DNA of 64,000 bases from Akkermansiaceae bacterium UBA2381 (GTDB lineage Bacteria > Verrucomicrobiota > Verrucomicrobiia > Verrucomicrobiales > DEV007). Below the pieces are notes generated by a model, which saw nothing but the letters and a program-made list of their open reading frames with translations, made no database searches and had not been told where the DNA came from. The DNA lies in the NCBI GenBank assembly GCA_002344215.1, contig DDSV01000037.1:15610-79609 (forward strand), in the 5' to 3' direction. Each line of letters begins with the position of its first letter. Position 1 is the stretch's first letter. A program made the translations under genes and the position numbers. This document shows, piece after piece, positions 44,360 to 53,944 of the stretch.

Positions 44360-45739
44360 ATGAGAAAAGAACGCAATAAGACGGTTCGGGACGATGTGCC
44401 TGCGGAACCGGGCACTTTCAGCTTTGAACGCTTCTACCTTGAGAACCGTCGCCTGCTGATCTGGATCATCCTTGGTGCCGTTCTCTGGCTTCTACGCTCG
44501 TTTTTCAGTGTCATTTTTCTGACGTTTGTATTCGCTTTCATCGCTTCTCCGATTTCCGAATTTTTTGTCAAACGCCTTCGAATGCACCGGCGGGCTGCCA
44601 TCTGTGCCTCTTTTGGCACCTTGGTCGCACTACTGTCTTCGGTGTCTGTCTTCATCGCGCCGCAAGTGGCGCGGGAGGCCATGAATCTGGTGGGGAATCT
44701 TCCAAAAACCGAGGAACGCCTCCTGGAGTTGCGCGGAGACATCATCGCCCGATACCCGACGATTGAACCGATTCTGATGAATTATCTTCGGAGCACGATA
44801 CCGGATGATCTTCTTGCCGACCTGACCGTGAAGATGGATAAAGATCCGCGCACCGCGCCGAATGCGGAAGCCCCCTCCGAAGAGCGGGCTGACAATTTGG
44901 TTCCGGTGGCGCCTCCGTTGGCCCTCCCGAATGATCTTGGACCGCTAGAGAGGGAGATGCTGCGAGCCGCCCGCGAGGATGAAGCTGTCATTCATCTCTT
45001 CTTGAATTATCAGATTGAGAAATTGACCAATGCCGCGCCGAGAATGATCCGGGCGATGTGGGCGGCTTCGGCGACCATTCTTCTCGCGCTGCTTTTCAGT
45101 TTCCTCATCTCCCTCGACACGCTCCGGCTCGGAGAGGAGATTCGAAATCTGCGCAACTCGCGGCTACGCCACTTCTATGAGGAGACCGCTCTTCCCGTCG
45201 TGCGCTTCGGTTACGTGGTCGGGAGAACGATTCAGGCTCAGGCCATGATTGCCGTTGTGAACACGATTCTGACTTTTATCGGGTTGAACGTTCTGGGTGT
45301 GCCGTCGTTGGCGGTGCTCTCAATGATCGTGTTTCTGTGCAGTTTCATTCCCGTGCTGGGAGTGTTCATTTCAACGATTCCCATCGTGCTTGTTGCGATC
45401 AATTCGGGTGGGCTGAACTCGGCGGTTCTGGTGGTGCTCATGGTGATTGTGGTCCATGCGCTCGAAGCCTACGTTCTGAATCCGATGATCTATGGCAAAC
45501 ACCTCAAGATCAATCCGGTCTTTGTTCTTATCATTCTGTTCATCGGACATCATGCCTTCGGAGTCTGGGGTATGCTGCTCGGAGTGCCCGTGGCGCACTA
45601 TTTCATCCATGATGTCTTCGGCGTGCCGATCTGGAGCGACCGTCGTCTAGCGAGGAAAAGCCCCGCCGTTGCTGTCGCAGTTGAGGGTGATAACCCGTCG
45701 GGTGGTGTGTCGGAGGATGCAGAACTGGTGGAGAAGTAA
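44360..45739 (+). CDS. AI-2E family transporter
   Basis: The protein has 459 residues. The architecture is typical: paired N-terminal helices from residue 33 (LLIWIILGAVLWLLRSFFSV), a large hydrophilic middle that here has an extra Pro/Glu-rich insert (about 160-200), and a C-terminal helix group with GYVVGRTIQAQAMIA, FIPVLGVFISTIPIVL and YVLNPMIYGKHLKINPV, the family signature. Members export AI-2 in a few species, but most, including distant ones such as this, have unknown substrates and some act in Na+/H+ exchange. Stand-alone gene, 77 bases before the SLC13 carrier on the same strand. Confidence 0.88.
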   Translation: MRKERNKTVRDDVPAEPGTFSFERFYLENRRLLIWIILGAVLWLLRSFFSVIFLTFVFAFIASPISEFFVKRLRMHRRAAICASFGTLVALLSSVSVFIAPQVAREAMNLVGNLPKTEERLLELRGDIIARYPTIEPILMNYLRSTIPDDLLADLTVKMDKDPRTAPNAEAPSEERADNLVPVAPPLALPNDLGPLEREMLRAAREDEAVIHLFLNYQIEKLTNAAPRMIRAMWAASATILLALLFSFLISLDTLRLGEEIRNLRNSRLRHFYEETALPVVRFGYVVGRTIQAQAMIAVVNTILTFIGLNVLGVPSLAVLSMIVFLCSFIPVLGVFISTIPIVLVAINSGGLNSAVLVVLMVIVVHALEAYVLNPMIYGKHLKINPVFVLIILFIGHHAFGVWGMLLGVPVAHYFIHDVFGVPIWSDRRLARKSPAVAVAVEGDNPSGGVSEDAELVEK

Positions 45740-45816
45740 GGAATGATCACAACAGGTGCACGCGGCGATTCCTGGAAGCCGCTTCCAATTCCCACCTGTA
45801 GAATATTTTGCACTTT

Positions 45817-47649
45817 ATGAATCTTGAGATTTTCCTAACCCTTCTGGTCATCGTCTTGACGCTCGTTGCGTTTATCCGCGAATGGGCGGCTCCGGATGTG
45901 CTGGCGCTCTCCATTCTCTGCCTTGTCGTCGCGCTTGGTCTCGTGGATCCGGGCAAAATGACCGAGGTATTCAAAAATGAGGCGCCGTTGACCATCGCCG
46001 CGCTGTTCGTCATCGGGGGGGCGCTGGAGGCATCGGGGGCGGTTGATCACATCGGTCGTATTTTGAAGAACCGCCTCTCCGGTAATGTTCGCTGGGCCAT
46101 CCTCGCGTTCAGCGTGGTTGCAGCGTTCTTCAGCGCGTGGATGAACAACACCGCGATTGTCGCCATTCTGCTTCCGGTGACGCTCGGTTTTGCGCGGTCG
46201 AAAGAGATTGCCGCCTCGCGTCTTCTCATGCCGCTTTCTTACGCGTCAATCCTTGGCGGTTGTTGCACGCTCATCGGCACCTCGACGAATCTACTGGTGA
46301 GCGGTTCGCTGCGTGATCTGAAGCTTGAACCCCTTTCAATGTTCGAACTCGCACCCCTTGGAATTCCTTTGGCGATCGCCGGGATCCTGTATCTGACGGT
46401 TTTCGGACCGCGAATTATTCCTGCCCGGACCTCGATCACCGGTACGCTCGAGATCGATCAGCGAACCACGCCGCTATATCACCTTCTCATTGGCGGCAGT
46501 TCACCGCTGGTGGGGAAACGGCTCGCTGAAACGGAATTGTTGAATCGCGACGGGGGGATTCACCTCCTTGAGATTCGCCGCAACGGTGCCCGCTTGATGC
46601 TTCCCCTATCCGCGATAACCGTGGAGAAAAATGACCGATATCTGGTGGCACTACAGCGCAGACGCGGCAATGGAGCACGGGCCGATGTGCTGTTCGCCGG
46701 TTTCGGCGCTGAAGTTCTGTCGACGCTCGATGGTATTGTGTCCGACCTGGTTGTCCGGGAGGAATCTTCCTTGATCGGGCTAACGCTGGCCAACTCGGAT
46801 TTTCGCCAGAGATACAATAGTGTGGTGCTCGCGGTGCACCGCAATGGAGCGAATGTCACCCGGAGCATTGCCGAGTTGCCGCTTGAAGCGGGGGATACCC
46901 TGCTGGTCATCACCCCGAGGAATAACCTTGAGGCGCTCGAAGCGACGCGGGATTTCGTGATGACAGACGCGCCTGACGAGCCGTCTCCGAAGGAAGTTCT
47001 TCATCACAGGCACAGGCATGTCATTCTTGCCTGGTCTGCCCTCGTGGGAGTGGTTCTCACGGCAACGCTTTCGGATGTTTTCCACCGCTTCAATCCGGCG
47101 ATTCCCGTCATTCCGATTCACTATGCGGCACTGGTGGGAGCGCTCGCTCTTCTCTGGCTGAAGGTAGTGACTCCGCGCGAAGCATACGCCAGCATCGACT
47201 GGCAGGTTCTTCTGATGCTCTATGGACTTTTGGGTCTCGGGATGGCGATGCAAAACACAGGGACAGCAGACTGGCTCGCCCGGAATCTCGTCGACATTGC
47301 GGAGCAGGCAGTCTCACGCGAACACCTTCCGCTGGTACTGCTCTGGCTGATCTTCCTGCTCACCCTTCTTCTGACCGAGGTGCTTTCGAACAACGCCACT
47401 GCCGTAATGATGATCCCCATTGTCGTGATCCTTGCCGGTGAACTCGGAGTAAACTCGCGTCCGTTCATCATGGCCGTCACCGTCGCTGCCTCGACCGCCT
47501 TTGCTCTGCCGATGGGCTATCAGACACACATGATGATTTATGGACCGGGCGGATACCGGTTCACTGACTTTCTGCGGGTGGGCATCCCCTTGAATCTGAT
47601 CTGCTGGGTGACCTCCTGCCTTCTGATTCCCATGATCTGGCCGTTCTGA
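45817..47649 (+). CDS. SLC13/DASS-type carrier with two RCK_C (TrkA-C) domains
   Basis: The protein has 610 residues from ATG 45817. Membrane half 1 includes the DASS motif WMNNTAIVAILLPV and a Ser-Asn-Thr-type site SILGGCCTLIGTSTNLLV. The cytoplasmic middle (about 210-385) holds two TrkA-C/RCK_C domains, one around SPLVGKRLAETEL and the other around SSLIGLTLANSDF, each followed by a GD-x-LLV strand. Membrane half 2 has VLSNNATAVMMIPIV and FALPMGYQTHMMIYGPGGY. Such proteins transport sulfate, carboxylates or other anions with Na+; the RCK_C modules are thought to sense nucleotides. Start TTG 45808 is 9 bases upstream and less likely. Confidence 0.9.
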   Translation: MNLEIFLTLLVIVLTLVAFIREWAAPDVLALSILCLVVALGLVDPGKMTEVFKNEAPLTIAALFVIGGALEASGAVDHIGRILKNRLSGNVRWAILAFSVVAAFFSAWMNNTAIVAILLPVTLGFARSKEIAASRLLMPLSYASILGGCCTLIGTSTNLLVSGSLRDLKLEPLSMFELAPLGIPLAIAGILYLTVFGPRIIPARTSITGTLEIDQRTTPLYHLLIGGSSPLVGKRLAETELLNRDGGIHLLEIRRNGARLMLPLSAITVEKNDRYLVALQRRRGNGARADVLFAGFGAEVLSTLDGIVSDLVVREESSLIGLTLANSDFRQRYNSVVLAVHRNGANVTRSIAELPLEAGDTLLVITPRNNLEALEATRDFVMTDAPDEPSPKEVLHHRHRHVILAWSALVGVVLTATLSDVFHRFNPAIPVIPIHYAALVGALALLWLKVVTPREAYASIDWQVLLMLYGLLGLGMAMQNTGTADWLARNLVDIAEQAVSREHLPLVLLWLIFLLTLLLTEVLSNNATAVMMIPIVVILAGELGVNSRPFIMAVTVAASTAFALPMGYQTHMMIYGPGGYRFTDFLRVGIPLNLICWVTSCLLIPMIWPF

Positions 47650-48436
47650 GCTTGACAATCGCGGGCCCACCGGCGATTTGATGCGCAGTGTCTGTATTGA
47701 TTTTACCCGCTTTGTCGGGCCTCACCCTACCGGAACTCCATGCCATTTTCCGATAAAGTAATCGTAAGAGCGATGATGTTTTTCTGCATCGTTGCCTTCA
47801 CTGCTTTTGACGGCTGGAATTCCAGTAAGGAAAAGAACTTTCTTAACTGGGGCGAGACATCGCCCGATGGTGTCCTTTCGGCGTTGAATGATGATGTTCT
47901 GGTCTCTGATAGGCCCGAGAAAGCAACGCCGACGCCCTCAAAGACCTCAGAGTTGCCAGCGGCTCTTCCTTCTACCTGCAAACGGTTCGCTGAGGTTCCT
48001 CAACAGCTTCCTCCCCATCGATCACCCTGGGGAGTGAATCGCAAGAGACCGCCGCCGTTCCACGGCATTGCTTGATTTGGCGATTTCGCCCGGGCGGTTT
48101 TGTTTCGTGTTTCTGCGGAGAGTTTTTCTTCCGGCATCATCGCTGCCCTCATCGACCTCAGGGCCGTTTCAGCAACTGCTGAAAACGGGTCAGTGATCGG
48201 GGTGGATACAAAGCGCTGCATTCAGCCACCTTGAATTCTTAATTCAATCAGGTGCCTGAACTTCAGGTTGGGGTCCGTTGCGAAGCTCTCGGCGGCTCTT
48301 CCCTACACTTGGTTTTCGTGGGCCTGGCTTCGGGGAATCTCCTCCATTGGAGCGCATCCAGAGGGCCCCGATTTAGACCTCCCGATTTCGAATTTACGTT
48401 TCTGACACTACCAAAAAACTTACTAACACAAATACT
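47650..48436. other. Long intergenic region before the motor-like operon
   Basis: Apart from the doubtful small frame at 47740-48075, I see no gene in these 787 bases. The last 370 bases before the start at 48437 should contain the operon promoter. AT-rich sequence (TTTCTGACACTACCAAAAAA and so on) precedes the start, but no clear -35/-10 pair is visible. Confidence 0.35.
47740..48075 (+). CDS. Possible small secreted or membrane-anchored protein
   Basis: The frame has 111 residues from ATG 47740. The N-terminus MPFSDKVIVRAMMFFCIVAF has a basic residue before a short hydrophobic stretch, like a signal peptide or anchor. The remainder is Pro/Ser/Thr-rich and probably unstructured. No ribosome binding site, family or operon link supports it. 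It could be a chance frame in a long intergenic region, so treat it as tentative. Confidence 0.3.
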   Translation: MPFSDKVIVRAMMFFCIVAFTAFDGWNSSKEKNFLNWGETSPDGVLSALNDDVLVSDRPEKATPTPSKTSELPAALPSTCKRFAEVPQQLPPHRSPWGVNRKRPPPFHGIA

Positions 48437-49852
48437 ATGAACTTTAGTTGCCCCTCATGTAACATGCAGTTGAAAGTCGAGCCCGAGTTTGTCGGGAGAT
48501 ACGTTCGCTGCCCCGGCTGCAATACCAAAATGCAGGTGCCTGCTGAGACAGGGGAGGACTCGGGTCTGGAGAAGCACCCGGCTCCGCGTCTGAATATCCC
48601 CGCCCCGAGCGGCGTGTCTCGAAGTTCCTCGACCGCATCGCAGGAATTCCAGTCAGCTTCGTCAAAGCCGGAGTTTGGCTCCCGCGGAGGTTGGACAGAA
48701 ACCGATCCGAGCAACGCAAACATCTTCATGTCCCTTGGACTAGGGGCCGGTGCCACGGTTCTCTTTCTCCTCTTCCTTCTGGCGTTTTCTCCCCCTGAGG
48801 GAACCTCATCATCCGAATATTCCTTCATGCAGTATCTGTCCACGGTTTGGACGGGTCACCTGGCGGTCAATGGACTCAATACCCTCTTCTTCTTCTGGGC
48901 CATTGCCATTCTTGCCCTCAAGTTGTTGAAGCTGAAGCATCAGCGTGAAGCGATGTTGCTTGATGTGGTTCCTTACCAACTTGGTAATCAGATTAACGCG
49001 GAGAATGTCGGCGTGTTTATTGATCACCTTTACCGGCTGCCTTCACGGTTGCGTGACAGCCTGATGGTGAATCGGATTCGGAAAGCGCTGGAGCTGTTCG
49101 AGATAAAGCAGAACACCGGTGATGTCGTACATCTGATGTCGGCACAGTCGGATATCGATGCCGGGCGGATTGCCTCAAGTTTCACTGCAGTGAAAGCATT
49201 CCTCTGGGCGATTCCGATCATGGGATTCATCGGTACGGTTCTGGGACTTTCCCATGCGCTCCTCAGTCTGAGTTTTGACAACCTCGAGGATGTTAAGGCG
49301 ATCATCGGGGTGCTCAAGGGGGTTATCAGCGGACTTGGGAGTGCATTTGATGCGACCCTGGTGGGGCTTGTTTTTGCGATGCTGGTGAACTTCCCGATGA
49401 ACGGATTGTTCAAAGCCGAGGATGAAAATCTCAACGATATTGACTCGTTCTGTAACGAAGTCCTGATTCCCCGTCTCCACGACGGTAGTGGTGTTGCCGG
49501 AGGCGATCAGGAGGCCATGATGAATCATCTCGTTCACGCCGTAGCGTCAGCGCAGAATGACTTCCTTGTCGATCTGAACACGCTTTCCGGAACAATGCTC
49601 CAGTATGCCGAGAATCTGGAGAACAGGTCGATTGAGCACCAGCATCGGGTGAGTGAGGAGTTTTCAACAGCGATCGACCGGATGCGTGAAGACATGACTC
49701 TGGCCGTCGCCAATTCCGTGAAGAACACCACCGACCATACCCGGGCACTCGCCGAGGGCATTGGCGGATTAAATAAGGTTCTGACGGATCTTGGTGAGAA
49801 ACAGGTAGTGATCAATCAAACCGTCAGGAAAGGCTGGTTCAGCCGCAGTTGA
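48437..49852 (+). CDS. Zinc-ribbon MotA/TolQ/ExbB-like channel protein
   Basis: The protein has 471 residues. The N-terminus is a zinc ribbon: C5-x2-C8 and C25-x2-C28 (SCPSC, RCPGC). After a Ser/Pro-rich linker come membrane helices near 98-118, 143-165, 253-275 and 302-325. The last two (WAIPIMGFIGTVLGLSHAL and ATLVGLVFAMLVNFPMNGL) match the MotA/TolQ/ExbB channel core. A long C-terminal cytoplasmic coiled coil (about 355-460) follows. MotA/ExbB proteins form pentamers that convert ion flow into torque around a dimer of MotB/ExbD. Two such partners are encoded immediately downstream (38 and 6 base gaps). The zinc ribbon and coiled-coil tail are not part of classic ExbB, TolQ or MotA. Confidence 0.85.
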   Translation: MNFSCPSCNMQLKVEPEFVGRYVRCPGCNTKMQVPAETGEDSGLEKHPAPRLNIPAPSGVSRSSSTASQEFQSASSKPEFGSRGGWTETDPSNANIFMSLGLGAGATVLFLLFLLAFSPPEGTSSSEYSFMQYLSTVWTGHLAVNGLNTLFFFWAIAILALKLLKLKHQREAMLLDVVPYQLGNQINAENVGVFIDHLYRLPSRLRDSLMVNRIRKALELFEIKQNTGDVVHLMSAQSDIDAGRIASSFTAVKAFLWAIPIMGFIGTVLGLSHALLSLSFDNLEDVKAIIGVLKGVISGLGSAFDATLVGLVFAMLVNFPMNGLFKAEDENLNDIDSFCNEVLIPRLHDGSGVAGGDQEAMMNHLVHAVASAQNDFLVDLNTLSGTMLQYAENLENRSIEHQHRVSEEFSTAIDRMREDMTLAVANSVKNTTDHTRALAEGIGGLNKVLTDLGEKQVVINQTVRKGWFSRS

Positions 49853-49889
49853 GTTAATCCGGAATTCCACACCCGAATACACTAACACT

Positions 49890-50774
49890 ATGGCTAAACC
49901 CAGACATTTCGGAAACGAGGAGATGCTGATGGTGCCCTTTCTGGACATCCTCTGCTCTCTGATTGGCGTTCTTGTTCTCATCATCGTTTTCCTTGCCGTT
50001 TCCCAAACCACTCAGACTGAGGGCCGCACGGAGGAAGAGGTGAATCGCGCGATCAAACACAGGCAACTCTCCCAGCGCCAGCAGCGTGAGGCCGCATTGG
50101 AATCGGAGGTAAAGCCGCTCCTCGTGAAACTGGCCAGTCTCGAAGAAGAGGCCGATGCGAAAGAGCAGCAGGCGGCGCGACTCCGGAAGATCGTATCACA
50201 GGCGGAGGATTCGAAAGTGCTGAGCCAGAATCTGCTGAAATCTCTTGATAACCTGCTTCTGGAGATCACCGGCTACGAAACACAGACGACTGAAGTCAAA
50301 AAATCTATTGCCGAACTGATGGCAGAGATCAAGAAGCGCGACCTTGTCGCTAAGACGCCCGGGCCGGTGCTGGTGCAACCCGCTGGTGTCGGCACCGAGC
50401 CTGATTCGAAAGTCTTTTTTGTTGAAGCATCGGGTGGAAAGATCGTCCTCTACTGGAGTAAAACGGAAATGACTCAGGTGAGTTCGGCTCCGGAGGTCAT
50501 TATCGCTGATACCTCCTATGAGGCTTTCCTTAAGAAAGTGAAGGAGCAGCCGAAAGCCAAAATTGTTTTCCTTGTTCGTGATGACGGTCTCGGATCGTAC
50601 AACAACGCGGCGGGTTGGGCTCAGCAGACTCATGCTTTTGAGCCGGCCCAGGTCGCAAAACTTCCTATTCCGGGAAGAGGGCGGATTGATCTCGGAATGT
50701 TCGACTCACTGCTTGGAACGATTCCGGTTCCTGAAGGAACACCCCTGCTCCCGATCTCCACTCCAACCCTGTGA
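49890..50774 (+). CDS. MotB/ExbD-like protein 1 of the motor-like operon
   Basis: The protein has 294 residues. A short cytoplasmic tail MAKPRHFGNEEML leads into one membrane helix with Asp 19 at its entry (VPFLDILCSLIGVLVLIIVF), the position of the ion-binding Asp of MotB/ExbD/ZorB. A coiled coil (about 45-145) and a C-terminal alpha/beta domain follow, with PKAKIVFLVRDDGLGSYNNA. There is no recognisable OmpA-like peptidoglycan-binding domain. Its first 40 residues align with those of the next gene product (MAK-RH start, Asp 19, GVL-III-V), so the two are diverged duplicates. It would form the inner pair of the motor, possibly as a heterodimer. Confidence 0.8.
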   Translation: MAKPRHFGNEEMLMVPFLDILCSLIGVLVLIIVFLAVSQTTQTEGRTEEEVNRAIKHRQLSQRQQREAALESEVKPLLVKLASLEEEADAKEQQAARLRKIVSQAEDSKVLSQNLLKSLDNLLLEITGYETQTTEVKKSIAELMAEIKKRDLVAKTPGPVLVQPAGVGTEPDSKVFFVEASGGKIVLYWSKTEMTQVSSAPEVIIADTSYEAFLKKVKEQPKAKIVFLVRDDGLGSYNNAAGWAQQTHAFEPAQVAKLPIPGRGRIDLGMFDSLLGTIPVPEGTPLLPISTPTL

Positions 50775-50780
50775 AGAGCC

Positions 50781-52301
50781 ATGGCAAAACGCAGACATAC
50801 CGAAGAGTTTGAAATTCCTTTTGTGGCTCTGATGGACACGATGACAAATGTCGTCGGCGTTCTCATTATCGTCCTCGTGCTGGTCGGAATCAGTGTCGCC
50901 AGTGCGGTTAAGAAAATTCTTTCCGACCTGCCCCCGGTGACCCAGGAACAGTTGGAACAGCTGGAGGAAATCATGTCAAAAAAGATGCCGGTGCCCGAAC
51001 TTGAGAAAGTGCAGGAGCAGATCGTGGCCCTTGAGGAGAAGATCCGAAAGGGAACCGAGGATGTTACCTCTTTGGACCGTTCTGCCGAGGGACTTTCCCT
51101 GGCTGATATTCCGGACCTCGAAAAGCAGATCGAGGAGAAGAAGAAGGACCGTGACCTGAAAAAGTCCGGTATTGAGACTCTCCTTGCCGAACTGGACAAG
51201 CTCAAAGCTACCCTGGATCAAACTCCGATTGTTGCCCCGGCGGCGGGGACCGTGGTAAGACTTCCAAATCCCAAGCCTTATCCGGAGAAGCCAAACGAGA
51301 CTCGGATTCTCGTTGCCAAAGAAGGGGTTATCTTCCTGAATGAGAAGCAGTTCATGGGAGCCATTCTCAGTGAGCTTGAGCGAACACGGTCGCAGTTTGC
51401 CTATAAGACTCCGGATCCGGCTCCTTTCCTGCCCCTGTTGCAGAAGATCTTCAGCTCCAAAGAGGAAATCCAGATCGCCTGGCAGGGGATCTCCCCGCTT
51501 GCCGCAAAGTTCCAGATGGATGTTCTTGCGAAGACATGGAAGGCACTGGCGGAAGGTGGTCTTCAGCCCAGTGCGGCAATGCTGGAGACACTTGGTAACA
51601 TCTCTCTCGTGGTGCGCAAGCCGATGCCTGATGTGGCTTCCGCTGTCCTTGCGGCCACAAAGTCTGATTACACTCTCTGGGTTGCGATGGATACGTCGAC
51701 GGATCCCCTAAAGCCCACGATCAAAGTGGTTCCGGACGGGAATAAAGTAGCTTTTCATTGGGGGGGAAAGGTCGATGAAGTAAGTGCGGATCAGCGCGGT
51801 ATTCTCCGCTACTTCAAGGAACTGGGAGACTCCGATAGCTTCAAGGATGCCTCCAAGAGCAGGATTATCTATGATCCCTATCGTCTCGTGGAGTTCCTGA
51901 AATCCCCGGGCGTCGTTGGATCAGTGCCTAAGACATTTGCCATGGATGCGATTGTCAAGCCGGGATCAACCGCTGTTCAAATCGCGCTGACTCCGAGATC
52001 CGGTGAGACCGTTGAAAAAATGAAACAACCCGGCTCCCAATTCATCAGGGTGTTGCGTGAAATCAAGGACGACCCGAACGGGGTGGCTCTTTTCCAGGTG
52101 GTTCCCGACGCGATTGCGACCTATCTCGGTGCGAGGGAGCTCGCCGATGGAGTGGGGGTTCCGGCGACATGGGATTTCCTCGGCAATCTGAATGTCCTCA
52201 TCAATGTTCCGGGATTCGAAGTTCAGCGATTTACCGAAGCTGCTCCCGCGAGGCCTGCAACAGCAACGCTCATCGCACCACCCAAGCGCACGCTTGACTA
52301 G
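50781..52301 (+). CDS. MotB/ExbD-like protein 2 of the motor-like operon
   Basis: The protein has 506 residues. Its N-terminus MAKRRHTEEFEIPFVALMDT places Asp 19 at the start of the single membrane helix (MTNVVGVLIIVLVLVGISVA), exactly as in the preceding protein. A long coiled coil (about 55-150) is followed by a large globular part (about 160-490) that I cannot assign; no OmpA-like motif is seen. The gene starts 6 bases after the upstream stop (TGAAGAGCCATG), with only a weak ribosome-binding sequence, so translation is coupled. The extracytoplasmic part is roughly twice that of its paralogue, which suggests a specialised outer contact or effector. Confidence 0.8.
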   Translation: MAKRRHTEEFEIPFVALMDTMTNVVGVLIIVLVLVGISVASAVKKILSDLPPVTQEQLEQLEEIMSKKMPVPELEKVQEQIVALEEKIRKGTEDVTSLDRSAEGLSLADIPDLEKQIEEKKKDRDLKKSGIETLLAELDKLKATLDQTPIVAPAAGTVVRLPNPKPYPEKPNETRILVAKEGVIFLNEKQFMGAILSELERTRSQFAYKTPDPAPFLPLLQKIFSSKEEIQIAWQGISPLAAKFQMDVLAKTWKALAEGGLQPSAAMLETLGNISLVVRKPMPDVASAVLAATKSDYTLWVAMDTSTDPLKPTIKVVPDGNKVAFHWGGKVDEVSADQRGILRYFKELGDSDSFKDASKSRIIYDPYRLVEFLKSPGVVGSVPKTFAMDAIVKPGSTAVQIALTPRSGETVEKMKQPGSQFIRVLREIKDDPNGVALFQVVPDAIATYLGARELADGVGVPATWDFLGNLNVLINVPGFEVQRFTEAAPARPATATLIAPPKRTLD

Positions 52302-52356
52302 CGCATTGTGAATTCAGCCGATCCGGGAATAAGCAGGTCAACCATCGGGTTCTTCG

Positions 52357-52392
52357 GGTGGATCTTTTCCGCATAAGCCGGGAAGATCCACC
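52357..52392. terminator. Strong hairpin between convergent genes
   Basis: GGTGGATCTT (52357-52366) pairs exactly with AAGATCCACC (52383-52392), and TTCC/GGGA can extend it inward. It lies between the end of the motor operon (52301) and the end of the convergent MFS gene (52419), so it likely terminates transcription from both sides, although T runs are short. Confidence 0.55.
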
Positions 52393-52418
52393 TTCCGAGG
52401 TGAGGGAATGCACGCTCC

Positions 52419-53705
52419 TCAATCATGAATACGTTCATCGGAATTGATGAAGATCCAGCAGATCGCACCAAGAAAGTAGGCGACGGCGAAACACCCGATA
52501 TTGGCATTCCAGTTATTGTTGGTGGCGGCCAATATAAAAGGCACGACCATGGGCGCGAGCGCGCCTCCGGCATTGCCCATCATGTTCATGCTGCCGGAAA
52601 GCGCACCGGTGTGATGTCCGCCCACTTCCATGCAGGCGCCCCACGCACCCGGCATGGCGAGGTCGTTTGCGAATGAGGCCAGTCCGATACACAGAATGGC
52701 GGCGACGGGGGAATGAAACTGCATCGAGATGACGAGCATGATGCCCGCGATGCCCATTCCAAAGACCCCCAGGAAGCGGCGGGTCCTGGCGGAACTCCCA
52801 AACCAGCGGTCCAGGGATCCTGAACACATACCCGCTGCCAGCGAACCGAGTCCGCCGAAGGAAAGCGGGACACAGGCAAGCAGTGCCCGTTGAAGATCGC
52901 CGAGGTCCGGGAATTGCTCTTTGAGGAAGGTCGGGAACCAGGTGATATAGAAATACCACGCATAGGACATGAAAAAATACTGTGCCCATAGCATCCAGAC
53001 AGTTCGCGAAGCGAGCAACCTGGCCCAGGGCATTTTGTGATCACCGGTATGGGCGGTATCTCCGATCTCCGCGAGTTCTGCCGTGTTGACCGCCGGATGA
53101 TCCCGGGGATAGTCGCGAAACCAGCGGAAAAAGGTGATCGCCCAAACGACTCCCAGCAACCCGAAAATGAGGAAGACCCACCGGTAGTGAAGGCCCAGTC
53201 CTTCCATTTTGGTATCACCGCTGGCCAGCATCCAGCCGACCAGCAGGGGAGTGAAGGCACCTCCCCACCGGGCGCTGAGCCAGAGGATCCCCTGCGCTTT
53301 GACTCGTTCGATGGCGGGGAACCAATGCGTGAACGCCTTTGTGATGTTCGGGAAACAACCGGCCTCTCCCATTCCAAAGAAGAAGCGACAGACTACCAGC
53401 GAGACAAGATTCCACGCCCATCCAGTCGCCACGGTAAAGAAAGACCACATCGTCACCACCCGCATCAGCACCCGACGCGGCCCGATGCGATCTCCCAGCC
53501 AGCCTCCGGGAATCTCAAAGAGGGCGTAGGCCCAGCCGAAGGCGGTAAAGGCATAACCCATCTGGATTTTTGTTAATCCCAGCTCCTCCTGTATCGCCGG
53601 GGCGGCCTGGGAAATACAAACCCGGTCCACATAGGTGATGATCGCCAGGGTCACGGCGAAAAAGAGGACGACACGACGGGCACGCGAGGCAATGGAAGAG
53701 TCCAT
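52419..53705 (-). CDS. MFS transporter, anion:cation symporter (sugar acid) type
   Basis: The protein has 428 residues and 12 membrane helices. Signatures of the ACS branch are TYVDRVCISQAAPAIQEELG (helix 1 end), GWLGDRIGPRRVLMRVV (the 2-3 loop) and FFFGMGEAGCFPNITKAFTH. This family carries hexuronates, glucarate, galactonate, phthalate or nicotinate with H+; the substrate cannot be fixed. Start ATG 53705 with a short basic tail (SRARRVVLFFAV). Convergent with the motor operon and divergent from glnD, with no metabolic gene beside it. Confidence 0.9.
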   Translation of the reverse strand: MDSSIASRARRVVLFFAVTLAIITYVDRVCISQAAPAIQEELGLTKIQMGYAFTAFGWAYALFEIPGGWLGDRIGPRRVLMRVVTMWSFFTVATGWAWNLVSLVVCRFFFGMGEAGCFPNITKAFTHWFPAIERVKAQGILWLSARWGGAFTPLLVGWMLASGDTKMEGLGLHYRWVFLIFGLLGVVWAITFFRWFRDYPRDHPAVNTAELAEIGDTAHTGDHKMPWARLLASRTVWMLWAQYFFMSYAWYFYITWFPTFLKEQFPDLGDLQRALLACVPLSFGGLGSLAAGMCSGSLDRWFGSSARTRRFLGVFGMGIAGIMLVISMQFHSPVAAILCIGLASFANDLAMPGAWGACMEVGGHHTGALSGSMNMMGNAGGALAPMVVPFILAATNNNWNANIGCFAVAYFLGAICWIFINSDERIHD

Positions 53706-53944
53706 GGGGGATGAAAAAGTATATTTACCTGGCGGAGGCCTGTCGGGGGATTTTCCGGGTTGTCAGGCCGAAGTTAGGGCGAGCCTATAGGGAGACCGTC
53801 TGGTTTGGCAAGCCCCCTGCAGCTTTTTGAAAGCCAGCCAAGACCGGGGCTCTCGTGTCATTCACCCATTTTTCCAGAGGAAGCTCCATTTGCGGGTTGC
53901 CGGAAAGGCGCTTTTGTTAGCCAGACGATGCGTCCTGGTCCTGC

